Positions 36,620 to 46,222 are shown, numbered from the stretch's first letter. The stretch is DNA of 64,000 nucleotides from JAOTVV01 sp041602035 (GCA_041602035.1 JBFIHA010000012.1:1-64000), one strand, 5' to 3'. Numbers and translations: made by a program. The notes: generated by a model not told the origin, from the letters alone.

Positions 36620-38190
36620 CCGACCCGGGCCCGCGCGCCGCCCTGCCGCGCCTCGCGCTCGGCACCGTCTCCATGCTCTTGGGCGTGAAGCTCGCCGCCC
36701 ATGTGGTGACCAACATCGTCACCCCGTACGAGTTCCACCGCGACGAGTTCCTGTACCTCGCGATGGGGACGCACTTCCGGCCGCTGCACATGGACTTCCC
36801 GCCCATGATGGCCCTGCTCGGAAACGCGGCGCGGGTGTTCGGCGACACGTCGCTCTTCGCGGTGCGCATGGTGCCGGCGCTCGCCGGCACGGTCATCATG
36901 CTCCTGATGCTGCTCATCGTGCGGGAACTGGGCGGCAAGAAGGGGGCGATGCTGCTCGCGGCGGCGGCGCTGTTCTTCAATCCGCTGTTTCTCCGCACCG
37001 CCAACCTGTTTCAGCCGGTGGCGCTGGATCAGCTGTGGTGGACGCTCGGGTTTTACGCGCTCATCAAGCTGCGTAACACCGAGGACCCGCGCTGGTGGCT
37101 CGTGCTGGGCGCGGCGGGTGGACTCGGCCTCCTCACCAAGTTCAGCATCCTATTCTTCGGCGTGGCGGTCCTCGTCGGCCTGCTGCTCACCGACCAGCGG
37201 AAGTCCTTTGCCGGCCCCTGGCCGTGGATTGCCATCCTCATGGCCGTGGTGATCGGTATGCCGAGCATCGTGGGTCAGGTGAACCTCGGCTTCCCCGTGG
37301 TGGGGCAGATGCAGGACCTCCGCAGCGTGCAACTCCAGCGCACCACCCTCGGCGACTTTGTCGGTGGGCAGGTGCTGTTGGGCCCGAGCTTCCTGCTCGC
37401 CCTGATCGGCGTGATCGGCCTGTTCGCGCATCCGGATCTCAGCCGCCATCGCATGGCGGCGTGGATCGCGATCACCGCGTTCGCCGTGCTTGCAGCCCTG
37501 AAGGGCAAAGCGTACTACGTGGGGCCGATCTACCCCGTGCTCTACGCCGTCGGCGCCGTGACGCTGCAGGACCTGGCGCACGACCGCGTGCGGCAGATCG
37601 CACAGTGGGGGATCGCAGCGCTCGTGATCGCGTACGGCGTGTTCACTCTGCCCTTCGGGCTGCCCATCCTCCCACCCGCGACGATGGCGCGCTATGCCGC
37701 ATGGACCGGCATCACCCCCGCCGTCACCACCAACCGAGGCGTGGTGCTCCGCCTGCCGCAGGACTACGGCGACATGCTCGCCTGGCGCGAGCTGGTAGAG
37801 GGGGTGGCGCGCGTGTACCACGCGTTGCCCGAAGAAGACAAGGCGCGCACCGTGCTCTACGGCGCCAACTACGGGGAGGCGGGCGCGCTGGATCTGTACG
37901 GCCCGCCGCTCGGCCTCCCGCCCGTGGTGAGCATGGCGGGGAGCTTCTACTTCTTCGGCCCCGGCGACCAGTCCGGCGAGGTCATGCTGTTCGTCGGCAT
38001 GGAACGCGAATGGGTCAACGATACGTGCCCGTCAGCGGAGGTCGCCACGCGGGTGAAAGCCGAGTGGACCGTGGAGGAGAACGACGTCCCGGTGGTCATC
38101 TGCCGAGAGCCGACGACGACGGTGCAGGAGGTGTGGGAGCGGAATCCCGCGGCGGGCGAGCGCAGCGAGACGCAGCGGCCGGAGGTGTGA
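36616..38190 (+). CDS. GT39/ArnT-type membrane glycosyltransferase
   Basis: Membrane protein of 524 aa with about ten helices. After the first helix an acidic loop reads TPYEFHRDEFLYLAMGTHF, followed by the HMDFPPM stretch. This is the PMT_2 (dolichyl-phosphate-mannose-like) pattern, where the acidic residues bind metal and lipid-linked sugar. LGLLTKFSIL is also typical. The C-terminus has a soluble domain (LYGANYGEAGALDLYG). Transfers a sugar from a polyprenyl donor to lipid or protein; the acceptor is unknown. The TTG start overlaps the previous stop as TTGA, with GGAGGGGG upstream. Confidence 0.82.
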   Translation: MTDPGPRAALPRLALGTVSMLLGVKLAAHVVTNIVTPYEFHRDEFLYLAMGTHFRPLHMDFPPMMALLGNAARVFGDTSLFAVRMVPALAGTVIMLLMLLIVRELGGKKGAMLLAAAALFFNPLFLRTANLFQPVALDQLWWTLGFYALIKLRNTEDPRWWLVLGAAGGLGLLTKFSILFFGVAVLVGLLLTDQRKSFAGPWPWIAILMAVVIGMPSIVGQVNLGFPVVGQMQDLRSVQLQRTTLGDFVGGQVLLGPSFLLALIGVIGLFAHPDLSRHRMAAWIAITAFAVLAALKGKAYYVGPIYPVLYAVGAVTLQDLAHDRVRQIAQWGIAALVIAYGVFTLPFGLPILPPATMARYAAWTGITPAVTTNRGVVLRLPQDYGDMLAWRELVEGVARVYHALPEEDKARTVLYGANYGEAGALDLYGPPLGLPPVVSMAGSFYFFGPGDQSGEVMLFVGMEREWVNDTCPSAEVATRVKAEWTVEENDVPVVICREPTTTVQEVWERNPAAGERSETQRPEV

Positions 38191-38204
38191 GGAGAGGTTG
38201 ATCG

Positions 38205-38303
38205 ATGCGTGACGTGCTCTCAGCGTACTGGTGGCTCATCATCCTTTCGGTGGTGGCGTTGGCATTCGTCCTGCGGGATCTGCACGACCGCTGGCGGAAA
38301 TAG
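38205..38303 (+). CDS. Very small membrane protein, 32 aa
   Basis: A single-helix protein (MRDVLSAYWWLIILSVVALA, then a charged tail) of 32 aa. An AGGAGAGG site lies 6 bases before the ATG, and the gene begins 14 bases after the glycosyltransferase stop. The hydrophobic helix, charge pattern and ribosome site support a real gene. Function unknown. Confidence 0.6.
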   Translation: MRDVLSAYWWLIILSVVALAFVLRDLHDRWRK

Positions 38304-39114
38304 CCGGCGCACCCCCACGCACGCGGTTTCCGACAACTGCTCGTGGAGTGGCCGAGTTACGCGAATTGGGTTCTCGAGGACTTCATCGCTGGCAGCCCCC
38401 CTCGAGTCCGGCTGGCCGGGACTCATGCTCGGCATGTTCGAGGCGATCCGCGACTTCAACGCGACTCTCGCTGAGCCGGAGCGCGTGCGCGTCCGCGGGA
38501 TCGACGTAAACCTCACCGAGTACGGCGGCGCCGCCCAGTTCCGGAGTTCCCTGGGGGGACTGGTCGGTTACCTGTCCACCGCTGGACCGGTCGCGACGCT
38601 CCTCCAGGGCGACTACGGTCGACGTTCGTGCCCTCCGGGACTCGGACTACGATCGCTCGGTGCTGATGCGGGAGGACGTGATCAAGCAGCTCGCCGATAC
38701 GCGCATCGGCGAGTCGACCGACGGGACGATCATTAACTTCGGCGCCACCCACGTCCAGAAGGCTCGGTTGTTCAGAACGGACATCGAGTGGCTCGGCGAG
38801 TATCTCGTACACCGGAGCACGGTGGTACACGGCTCGGTATTCGTCATCGGTGTCATGGCGGCTTCCATCCTGCCGGTGAGCGGAGGCACGGTTCTCGTGT
38901 GCGACGTGCACGACGCGTCACCGCCCAACGAACTGCTCCGTGTGATGGTCGAGTCGTTTCCGGATCAAACGATGTTCCTGCCATTGGATGACCCGGTGTT
39001 CGCGTCGGCGGCGTATTGCTCAACATCGAGGAGATCATCCACAGCTGCGCCCCGGCGGAGCAGTATGACGCCATCATGCAGTACGCGGTGGCACACCGGC
39101 TGCCGCCTCCCTAG
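38304..39114 (+). pseudogene. Decayed erythromycin-esterase-like gene
   Basis: Four consecutive pieces in three reading frames read like one protein. Piece 1: FRQLLVEWPSYANWVLEDF. Piece 2: MLGMFEAIRDFNATLAEPE. Piece 3: DGTIINFGATHVQKARLFR. Piece 4: VLLNIEEIIHSCAPAEQYD, ending at the stop at 39112. The order recalls the erythromycin esterase family (folding into WPE.., NAHV and a terminal YD..), a guess from pattern. The first frame change falls at a C6 run (38396-38401). At least three frameshifts make it non-functional. No function should be assumed. Confidence 0.5.
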
Positions 39115-39287
39115 CTCGACGAACCCCCAACCCGGGCTGACCACCCACCAGGGTCCGTGACGCTGCCACGGCTCAATGGGTATTGGAGATAGACAGTTGG
39201 CTGGGCGTCACCGATCGCCGCGCGGCCACGTCAACACCGGACGCTGACGGTGGGGCCGCCGGCGAGTTACGGAGGAGGGAGGCCCGG

Positions 39288-39686
39288 ATGAAACACTCTC
39301 CGTTATTGGGAACGGTGCTGCTGCTCACGGTCGGTGCGTGCACCGACGCTGCGGCGCCTGCGAACGACGCGGTGTTCAAGGTCGACGTCGGCGGGGAAAC
39401 GTTCCACGTGTCCGTCACCGATGCCGCGGTCATTGCCGAGGCGGAGCGCCGCATGCGGGACGACGGCGGCGTGGGCATCGTAATCGGGACGCTGGCGCAC
39501 GGCGACGGTGGGTTCAACCAACCGTGGAGCTGGCACCTGGTGCCGGCGACGGTTGAGGTCGTCGACTTCAGTATCGAGCTGTGCGACGGCCGGCCGAGCA
39601 TGGTCGAGGCCGATCTCGAGTACTGGGTCGACACGGTAAAGCAGTTCTGTCCGTGGGAGGGGAAGCTGACGGCGCGGACGCAGTAG
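39288..39686 (+). CDS. BP74-N-domain-like lipoprotein
   Basis: Lipoprotein of 132 aa; lipobox cysteine is Cys18 (LLTVGAC). The mature part resembles the N-terminal domain of Dictyostelium BP74 (calmodulin-binding) proteins. Landmarks are VSVTDAAVIAEAERRM, the loop FNQPWSWHLVPATVEVVDF, IELCDGRPSMVEADLEYW, and the end FCPWEGKL. In the family the pattern is NPPWSFHLD...EVCD...CPWSS. Two cysteines (in ELCDG and QFCPW) are conserved and may pair. The ATG at 39288 follows a GGAGGAGGGAGG site. Function in bacteria is unknown to me. Confidence 0.65.
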   Translation: MKHSPLLGTVLLLTVGACTDAAAPANDAVFKVDVGGETFHVSVTDAAVIAEAERRMRDDGGVGIVIGTLAHGDGGFNQPWSWHLVPATVEVVDFSIELCDGRPSMVEADLEYWVDTVKQFCPWEGKLTARTQ

Positions 39687-39767
39687 TCCGACCGCGGGTC
39701 GAAGTGGGGCGTCGTGGTGCTCGGCGGACTCCTGGCCGGGAGGCGAGGGCCTCGGCCGATCAGCCGC

Positions 39768-41540
39768 TTACTCCTCGGCGATCTCCTCCGCCTCGAGCTG
39801 CGCATCCACCCGCTGCCCGAGTGCTCTGGCCGCATCCAGGTCGCGCGTCAAGTCGTCCACCGTGACCGTGCCGGCATGCAGTTTCAGGAGATCGAGACGC
39901 AGCGTCTCGAGCGCGGCAACCGCTGTCGCGAGGCGTGCGGCCCCACTGGGAGTCCCGGCATTCGCACGCAGGGCGAGTGCGTCGGCTTCGAGCCGCTCGA
40001 TGACGGCGGGTACCTCGCGGAGACGGGTGCGTTCCGCGTCGGGCAAGCCGCGGTAGAGATCCTCTACGGCGCGACCGATGGCCAGTTCCGTGCGCTCGCC
40101 AGCCGCGGGCAGCGCCGGCTGCACCCGTAGCCCGAGACCTCCCAGGCGGAACATCCACCGGCCCAAGCGGCCGCGCAGCAAGCGGCTGAACACTCTGCCG
40201 CCACCGAAGTTCTCCCACAACCGGCGCACGGTGATGAGGGGAGCGGCGATCGTCGTCGCGGTGCCGAGCGTCACGAGCAGGTTCCCTTCGGTCGTCATGC
40301 CTGCAAGACCCAACGCGGTCGCGGCCACGCCCAGGCCGACCGTGGTCACCACGGTCCGGCGGGTCGGCCGGCTGGGGAGCTCGACGGCGTCCGTCGCGCG
40401 GTCCTCGAGCGTGAGCACGGCCGCGAGCGCACGGTGATCGTACCCTTCTCGCAGTAACTGCCGAGCCATCGCGACGAGCCGGCCGATGCGGGTGGCCGAC
40501 AGGCCCGCGAACACGGTGACCATCAACAGCTCGATCAGTCGCACGATCCCGAGGATGTCGCCCTCGATCACCTGAAAGATCTCGAACCCGAGCACCACCC
40601 CGCCGATGCCGACCAGGTACCCGCCGGCCTCCGAGCCCACCGCGTGCGCCTCCCGCGCGAACCGTTGCAGCGGCTGCGGGACGCGCACCAGCGCGCCGCG
40701 TGCCGTTTCGACCTCGCGCGCGAACTCGTCCGCCGAGCCCGGCCGCGCGGCAGGATCCTTGGCCAGGCACCGGTCCACCGCCTGTGCGAACCGCGTCGGC
40801 AGCGCGGGGACCAGGCTCGCGAGCGGCGGCGGCGCGGCCGACAGGTGCTGGGTCATGAACCCCGCGTTGGAATGCGACTCGAACGGGAGCCGTCCCGTCG
40901 CTGCAAAGAACGCAGTGACCCCGAGAGAGTAGAGATCGCTCCGCGCGTCGACCGCACCACCCGCGATCTGCTCCGGGCTCATGTACTGCGGGGTGCCGGC
41001 GCGTACCCCGCCAGCCGGGGTGCGCGCTTCGATGCTTCGCGCGATGCCGAAATCCACGACCAGCGCCCGCCCGCCTTCTCGCTCGAGCAGCACGTTGTCG
41101 GGTTTGACATCACGGTGCACGATGCCGCGCGCGTGCGCGTGGCCGAGCGCCCAGGCGACTTCCTGGACCACCCGCATCACCTCGCGGGGAGCGAGCGGTC
41201 CCGCCCGCCGCACCCGGGCGCCGAGCGTCTCGCCATCCACGAATCCCATGACGAAAAAGACCAGCCGATCCGACTCCTCGACGCTGTGGATCGGAACGAC
41301 ATTCGGGTGCGACAGGCCGGCCGCGGTACGCGCCTCGCGCAAAAACCGCGATCGCACTTCCGGAATGGCGGCGAGCGCCCTCGGCAGCAGCTTGATCGCC
41401 ACCAACCGCTCCAGCGCGACGTCGCGGGCAAGGAACACGATCCCCATGCCTCCACGGCCCAACTCGCGCTCGAGCGAGTACCGGCCCGCGACGGTTTCCT
41501 GAAGCGCCAAGAACTCCGCGGATGCAATCTGCTCGGTCAC
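39768..41540 (-). CDS. Membrane Ser/Thr protein kinase
   Basis: Protein of 590 aa. The Hanks kinase domain is complete: ELGRGGMGIVFLA, LVAIKLLP, HRDVKPDNVL, DFGIARS, MSPEQIAGG. After it come two pairs of hydrophobic segments (GGYLVGIGGVVLGFEIFQVI, RLIELLMVTVFAGLSATRIG; then TVGLGVAATALGLAGM and LGTATTIAAPLITV) and an alpha-helical C-terminus (LEADALALRANAG). It starts with GTG at 41540, eight bases after the preceding glycosyltransferase stop; the longer frame beyond would overlap that gene. Third gene of the BTAD-kinase/glycosyltransferase operon. Confidence 0.85.
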   Translation of the reverse strand: MTEQIASAEFLALQETVAGRYSLERELGRGGMGIVFLARDVALERLVAIKLLPRALAAIPEVRSRFLREARTAAGLSHPNVVPIHSVEESDRLVFFVMGFVDGETLGARVRRAGPLAPREVMRVVQEVAWALGHAHARGIVHRDVKPDNVLLEREGGRALVVDFGIARSIEARTPAGGVRAGTPQYMSPEQIAGGAVDARSDLYSLGVTAFFAATGRLPFESHSNAGFMTQHLSAAPPPLASLVPALPTRFAQAVDRCLAKDPAARPGSADEFAREVETARGALVRVPQPLQRFAREAHAVGSEAGGYLVGIGGVVLGFEIFQVIEGDILGIVRLIELLMVTVFAGLSATRIGRLVAMARQLLREGYDHRALAAVLTLEDRATDAVELPSRPTRRTVVTTVGLGVAATALGLAGMTTEGNLLVTLGTATTIAAPLITVRRLWENFGGGRVFSRLLRGRLGRWMFRLGGLGLRVQPALPAAGERTELAIGRAVEDLYRGLPDAERTRLREVPAVIERLEADALALRANAGTPSGAARLATAVAALETLRLDLLKLHAGTVTVDDLTRDLDAARALGQRVDAQLEAEEIAEE

Positions 41541-41547
41541 GTCGACC

Positions 41548-42822
41548 CTACGCCGCCTGCGCGATAAGCCGCACCGCCGTGCCCACTCCGTCTTCCGCCC
41601 GGATGCGCTCCCCCAGCGCGGCGGCACGTTGCCGCATGCCATCGTCGTTCGTGGCCGCGCGGATGGCGTGGGCCAGTCGCTCGACCGTGATGCGCTTCTG
41701 CGGCACGGGCGGCGGGCCCACGCCGAGCTGCATCACGCGATGGGCCCAGAACGGCTGATCCGCAAAGAACGGCGCGAGGATCGACGGCACGCCGGCCCTG
41801 AGCCCCGCGGCGGTGGTGCCGGCACCACCGTGATGCACCACGGCTGCCATGCGTGGAAACAGCCAGTCATGCGGAACGTCCTCGATCCCGAACACGTCGT
41901 CGGTCGGATCGACGTGCCCGGCACCCATCCACCCTGTCGATACCACGCCCCGGCGCCCGGCACGACGCAGGGCATCAGCCGCAATGTCGAACAGCTCCGC
42001 GGGATCCTTGGCGATCATGCTTCCGAACCCGATGTACACGGGCGACGGACTGGCGTCGAGGAACGCCACGAGCTCCGCCGGCGGCTGCCACGCTGCCGGA
42101 CGATCGAGAAACCAGTATCCCGTGATGTGGTCCGACTCGGGCCAATCCCGCGGTTTGGGGATCACGGCGGCACTGAAAGCGTAGAGGTGAGGAATGCCTC
42201 GGGCGCGGAACTCCTTGAACGGCCCGATCACGGGCAGCGCCGGAAGACCGAGCGTTTCCGTACGCCAGCGGTTCACGACCGATCGCAGCGCCTGCCAGCT
42301 CCCCTGCTCGTACAGGGTATAGCTCAGCAGGTTGTACGTGGCGCCCCAGCTGCGCTTACCGGCCATGGGGAAGACCGGGAACTCACGCGTCGGCGTCACG
42401 GGCAGGATCGACGCCTGATACGCAGGGACGCCGAGCGCCTCGGCAGCGTGGTACGCGGCAAACGCCAGCGGAGAGTAGATAATGGTATCGGATCCGACGC
42501 AGGCCTGCGAGGTTTCGGCCAGGTACGCTTTCAGCAGTGGCCGGAACAGCCGCAGGAACCGGCTGACGAAGCGGATGATGCTGTCACCCGAGTCGAGCCA
42601 CGCCTGCCCATGGCGACCGGCAATGATCTCCTTCGGATCGGCCGGCAGCGGGACAAACTCGAGTCCGTGACTCGACACCAACGCGCGAAACGGTTCATGG
42701 GTCGCGAGCCGCACCTCGTGCCCCGCGGCTCGGAGCCCCACGCCGAGCGCGACGTACGGTTGCACGTCACCGCGCGATCCGATCGTGAGCATGGTGATAC
42801 GCATCGGCTCTGTGGCCCTCAT
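41548..42822 (-). CDS. Sterol-type/macrolide-type glycosyltransferase (GT1/GT28 fold)
   Basis: GT-B enzyme of 424 aa. The N-terminal domain opens with ITMLTIGSRGDVQPYVALG, the start of sterol and rhamnosyl glucosyltransferases. The C-terminal donor site is VVHHGGAGTTAAGLRAGVPS, followed by DQPFWAHRVMQLG. This GGAGTT-DQPFWA combination matches UDP-glucose sterol glucosyltransferases and related antibiotic-modifying enzymes. The acceptor here cannot be told. Start overlaps the previous stop as ATGA; Met7 at 42804 is an alternative. It sits between two Ser/Thr kinases in one operon. Confidence 0.85.
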   Translation of the reverse strand: MRATEPMRITMLTIGSRGDVQPYVALGVGLRAAGHEVRLATHEPFRALVSSHGLEFVPLPADPKEIIAGRHGQAWLDSGDSIIRFVSRFLRLFRPLLKAYLAETSQACVGSDTIIYSPLAFAAYHAAEALGVPAYQASILPVTPTREFPVFPMAGKRSWGATYNLLSYTLYEQGSWQALRSVVNRWRTETLGLPALPVIGPFKEFRARGIPHLYAFSAAVIPKPRDWPESDHITGYWFLDRPAAWQPPAELVAFLDASPSPVYIGFGSMIAKDPAELFDIAADALRRAGRRGVVSTGWMGAGHVDPTDDVFGIEDVPHDWLFPRMAAVVHHGGAGTTAAGLRAGVPSILAPFFADQPFWAHRVMQLGVGPPPVPQKRITVERLAHAIRAATNDDGMRQRAAALGERIRAEDGVGTAVRLIAQAA

Positions 42823-45800
42823 CCCTTGGGCGCGAGGAACTCCTGAAACGGCGGATAGTCACGCAGGGGTTCGAGGTCCATGTCCCGGTGCAGGAAGATC
42901 TCGAACGGTCGGCCCCGGGCGTACGCGTCACGGAGCAGCACCATCGCCCGATCCAGGTCGCCGAGCTGTGCGGCGATCGATGCCTGCACGTACTCCTCTC
43001 GTCCGAAGTCGTACGGGTCGGCCATCCCGTCGAGGCGATCGCTGATCGCCAGTGCCTCCTCTCGGTCCCCGCGCCGCGCCGCCAGCAGGCCAAGATACCC
43101 CTGTACCATCACGTCCCTCGGCGTCGCCGCTGCCGCCTCGCGGAACAGCGCTTCGGCCTCGTCCCAGCGTTCCGCCTGATAGAGGGCGACCGCCAGGCCG
43201 ACCTGGTAATAAACAGTCGCGGCCTCCTCAGCCGGGCGGGCGCGAAACCACTGCACCGCTCGCTCCGCCACGCCGAGCGACGCCTCGCGAAAGCCGTGCG
43301 CCCGTAGCTCCGCCGCCACCTCAACCATCACGCCCACGGCCGTCACCACGTCCTCGCGCGGCAGCAGCAGCGTCTCGCCGAGCCGGCGTTCCACCTCGTC
43401 GGACCTGCCGAGCGCCGCCAAGGCCCGGAGCTCGTGGTTCAATATCCGCAGCCGGTCGGGGTAGACCTCACGCCCGCGCCGTGTCTCGGCCAACTCGCGC
43501 GAGTACGCTCCCACCATGTGGAGCGCTTCCATGAGCGTCTGCCACTGGAAGTAGAACGTCGAGAGGTTGTCGATGTCGGTGAGGATCTCGATGCTCTCGT
43601 TCGGCCGGTTTGACCGCAGCGCCTCGACGGCGAGGTCGACGGCCGAGCCCCGCGCGCGTGCGGCCTGGAGTGCCGCCACCCGGTCTCCACGGAGTCCCGC
43701 GGCCAGCCAATCGAGAGCCGCGCGCTGATACGGACTGAACCGCGACCGATACGGTTCCAGCAGCCGCACGTTCGAATCCGCGGCTCGTCGCTCCCCCAGG
43801 TTAGCGTGCGCCATGACGATGAAGAACCGGGGATCGGCGAACGTGGAGTCCAGCGCCACTGCCTGGTACATGAACTCGAGCGTCTCGCGCATGCGCAGTG
43901 GCACGCCGTGGTAGAAGGCGCGATGCCCCTCGAGATACGCCCGGTACGCCTCCAGCGACGGCGGTTTGCTGGAGGCGGGGGACGGCAGGAGCCGGTGATC
44001 CAGGGCGGCCGCGACCGCCATCACCACCCGGCGCCGCAACGAGTCTAGGGCCACGCTCGACGCACCGCCCTCGACGGCGATCGGCGCCACGGTGCGCAGG
44101 AGCCGCTCCTCGCTCACATCGATGATCTGCGTCTGGAACTCGAGCGTGTCGTTCTGGAGATAGTAGGACCCGGCCACGACGGTCCCGGCCCGGGCCGCCT
44201 CGCCCGCGGCCCGGGCGGTCCCAGCATCGGATGATTCGGCGACGCTGGCGAGGTCGGGCCCCGGATGGATCGCGGTCGCGGTGGGCACGACCTCGATCAC
44301 CTCGATCTCCTGGAGGCCCTGCGCAATCCAATCGGCCGCCAGATTCCCCAGCACGTCCAGACCGGGGTCGCCCGTCCGGTTCTGGAACGGCACGACCACC
44401 ACGCGGTTCGGGTCGAGGGTAGCCGTCCCACTCAGCCATCCTTGGCTCACGCCCACGATGATCGCTGCGACCAGGACGACCGCTGCCGAAACGGCGACGG
44501 GCACCACGATCCGTCGGGGCACGCGGAGCCGTACCCGACCCAGACCGGCGTCCTCACGCGTCAACGCCGCGACGAAGTCGGACGCGGTGCGATATCGATC
44601 CGCGGGCGCCTTGGCCAATGCCCTCGCAATCGCCGCCGACACGTGCTTCGGCACGGAGGCCCGAAGGTCGACGATGGGGCGCGGCGCGGAGTTCACGTGC
44701 TGTCGCACGATGACTTCGGCGATCGGTCCGGTGAACGGCGGTTCTCCGCCCAGCATCTCGTACAGCACGCACCCGAGACCGTACACATCGCTCCGGCCGT
44801 CGATCTCGCCGCTGTCCATGCATTGCTCCGGGCTCATGTACAGCGGCGTCCCGAGCGCAACTCCTGCGGTGGTGAGACGGGAGTCACTCGCGAGGAGCGG
44901 GGACCGGGCGATGCCGAAATCCGCCACCAGCGCATGGCCGCCCGCCAGGAGGATGTTCCCCGGCTTGATGTCCCGATGCACGACGCCCTGGCCGTGGGCG
45001 TAGGCCAACCCCTCGCCCACATCGCGAGCGATGCGCAGGGACTCGTCGACCTCGACCTGCCCCTCACGATCGAGCCGGTCCCGCAACGACTCGCCGGCGA
45101 TGAACGGCATGACATAGTAGAGTTGTCCGTCGGCGGAGCCGGAGTCGTACACCGGCACGATGTGGGGGTGGGTGAGGTTGGCGGCGATCTTGATCTCGCG
45201 CAGAAAGCGCGCCGGCCCCAAATGTTCCGCCAGCTCCGGATGCAACACCTTGATGGCCACGTCCCGCTCATGCCGGACATCGCGCGCCAGGTACACGGTA
45301 GCCATGCCGCCCACGCCGATCTCACGCTCGATCCGGTACCGATCGGCGACCGCCCGAGCAAAGCCCGCCTCTCGGGCACTCCGGGGGACGGCTGGTGCGG
45401 GCGAGCCGGGCGACGACGACTCCGGCGGATTGGACGCCGTCGGCCCATCCACCACGGACTCAGCACGCTCCCGTACGCGCTCGACCAGTGCCCGGGTCTC
45501 GGGTGACGGCTCCAGCTCCAGCTCGTCCGCCATGCGCCTCGCGAACGTTTCGTACTCGCGCACCGCCCCCGCCCGGTCGCCCATGCGGTCCAGCAGCTTG
45601 ATGACACGACGGAGCAACCGTTCATCGAGTGGCGCCAGATCCCTGGCACGCCGACTCCACCGGCCGGCGGCGTTGGTCATCCCCTGCGCGGCCTCGTGCT
45701 CCGCGACTTCCCACGCGGCATTCGACGCCAGCTGCCTCAGCTCCTGGCGTCGCTGGTCGAGCCAGCGCTCGAACTCCGGCGCATCGGGTACGTAGAAGCC

Positions 45801-46205
45801 GGCCAGCAAGTCACCACGGTACAGTTGTAGCGCTGCCCCCCGATCTCCGCGCCGGAGCGCGTCCTCGAACGCTCGCACGTCGCACCGGAACGCATGCTCC
45901 GACAGGCCCACCTCATCGTCGCCCCGCGTCACGATCACCCCCTCGCCCAGAAACTGGCGCAGACGGTAGAGCGACTGGCGCACGGCGCTGCGCGCGCGGT
46001 CCTGCTCCAGCTCCGCCCAAAAGACCCCGATCAGGGAGTCGCGACGGTGGAAACCACGGGTGGCACCGACGGTGAGAAAGGACAGGAGCCCCAGCAGCTT
46101 GGGCCGAGCCAGGACCGCCGCCGTGTCGGCTTGCTCCGGCGCCACCAGCTCAGCCGGCCCGAGCGCTCGGAACTCGATCAACTGGTCGCGCGAAGAGGCC
46201 TGCAT
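42819..46205 (-). CDS. BTAD regulator fused to Ser/Thr kinase, membrane helix and TPR
   Basis: Very large protein of 1128 aa with a stacked architecture. Residues 1-105: OmpR-like winged helix (FRALGPAELVAP, RRDSLIGVFWAE, VRQSLYRLRQFLG). Residues 105-255: BTAD helices. Residues 290-560: complete kinase (REIGVGGMATVYLA, VAIKVLHPE, HRDIKPGNIL, DFGIARS, MSPEQCMDSG). A membrane helix lies near residue 580 (VVPVAVSAAVVLVAAIIVG). Residues 605-730: FlgO/TolB-like domain (VVVPFQNRTGDPGLDVLGN). Residues 750-1128: TPR-like helices. The DNA-binding and kinase parts are both cytoplasmic, the tail extracytoplasmic. It is divergent from a DUF4097 lipoprotein with a SARP-type operator between them. Confidence 0.9.
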   Translation of the reverse strand: MQASSRDQLIEFRALGPAELVAPEQADTAAVLARPKLLGLLSFLTVGATRGFHRRDSLIGVFWAELEQDRARSAVRQSLYRLRQFLGEGVIVTRGDDEVGLSEHAFRCDVRAFEDALRRGDRGAALQLYRGDLLAGFYVPDAPEFERWLDQRRQELRQLASNAAWEVAEHEAAQGMTNAAGRWSRRARDLAPLDERLLRRVIKLLDRMGDRAGAVREYETFARRMADELELEPSPETRALVERVRERAESVVDGPTASNPPESSSPGSPAPAVPRSAREAGFARAVADRYRIEREIGVGGMATVYLARDVRHERDVAIKVLHPELAEHLGPARFLREIKIAANLTHPHIVPVYDSGSADGQLYYVMPFIAGESLRDRLDREGQVEVDESLRIARDVGEGLAYAHGQGVVHRDIKPGNILLAGGHALVADFGIARSPLLASDSRLTTAGVALGTPLYMSPEQCMDSGEIDGRSDVYGLGCVLYEMLGGEPPFTGPIAEVIVRQHVNSAPRPIVDLRASVPKHVSAAIARALAKAPADRYRTASDFVAALTREDAGLGRVRLRVPRRIVVPVAVSAAVVLVAAIIVGVSQGWLSGTATLDPNRVVVVPFQNRTGDPGLDVLGNLAADWIAQGLQEIEVIEVVPTATAIHPGPDLASVAESSDAGTARAAGEAARAGTVVAGSYYLQNDTLEFQTQIIDVSEERLLRTVAPIAVEGGASSVALDSLRRRVVMAVAAALDHRLLPSPASSKPPSLEAYRAYLEGHRAFYHGVPLRMRETLEFMYQAVALDSTFADPRFFIVMAHANLGERRAADSNVRLLEPYRSRFSPYQRAALDWLAAGLRGDRVAALQAARARGSAVDLAVEALRSNRPNESIEILTDIDNLSTFYFQWQTLMEALHMVGAYSRELAETRRGREVYPDRLRILNHELRALAALGRSDEVERRLGETLLLPREDVVTAVGVMVEVAAELRAHGFREASLGVAERAVQWFRARPAEEAATVYYQVGLAVALYQAERWDEAEALFREAAAATPRDVMVQGYLGLLAARRGDREEALAISDRLDGMADPYDFGREEYVQASIAAQLGDLDRAMVLLRDAYARGRPFEIFLHRDMDLEPLRDYPPFQEFLAPKG

Positions 46206-46222
46206 CCGACGTGGCCCTCCCG

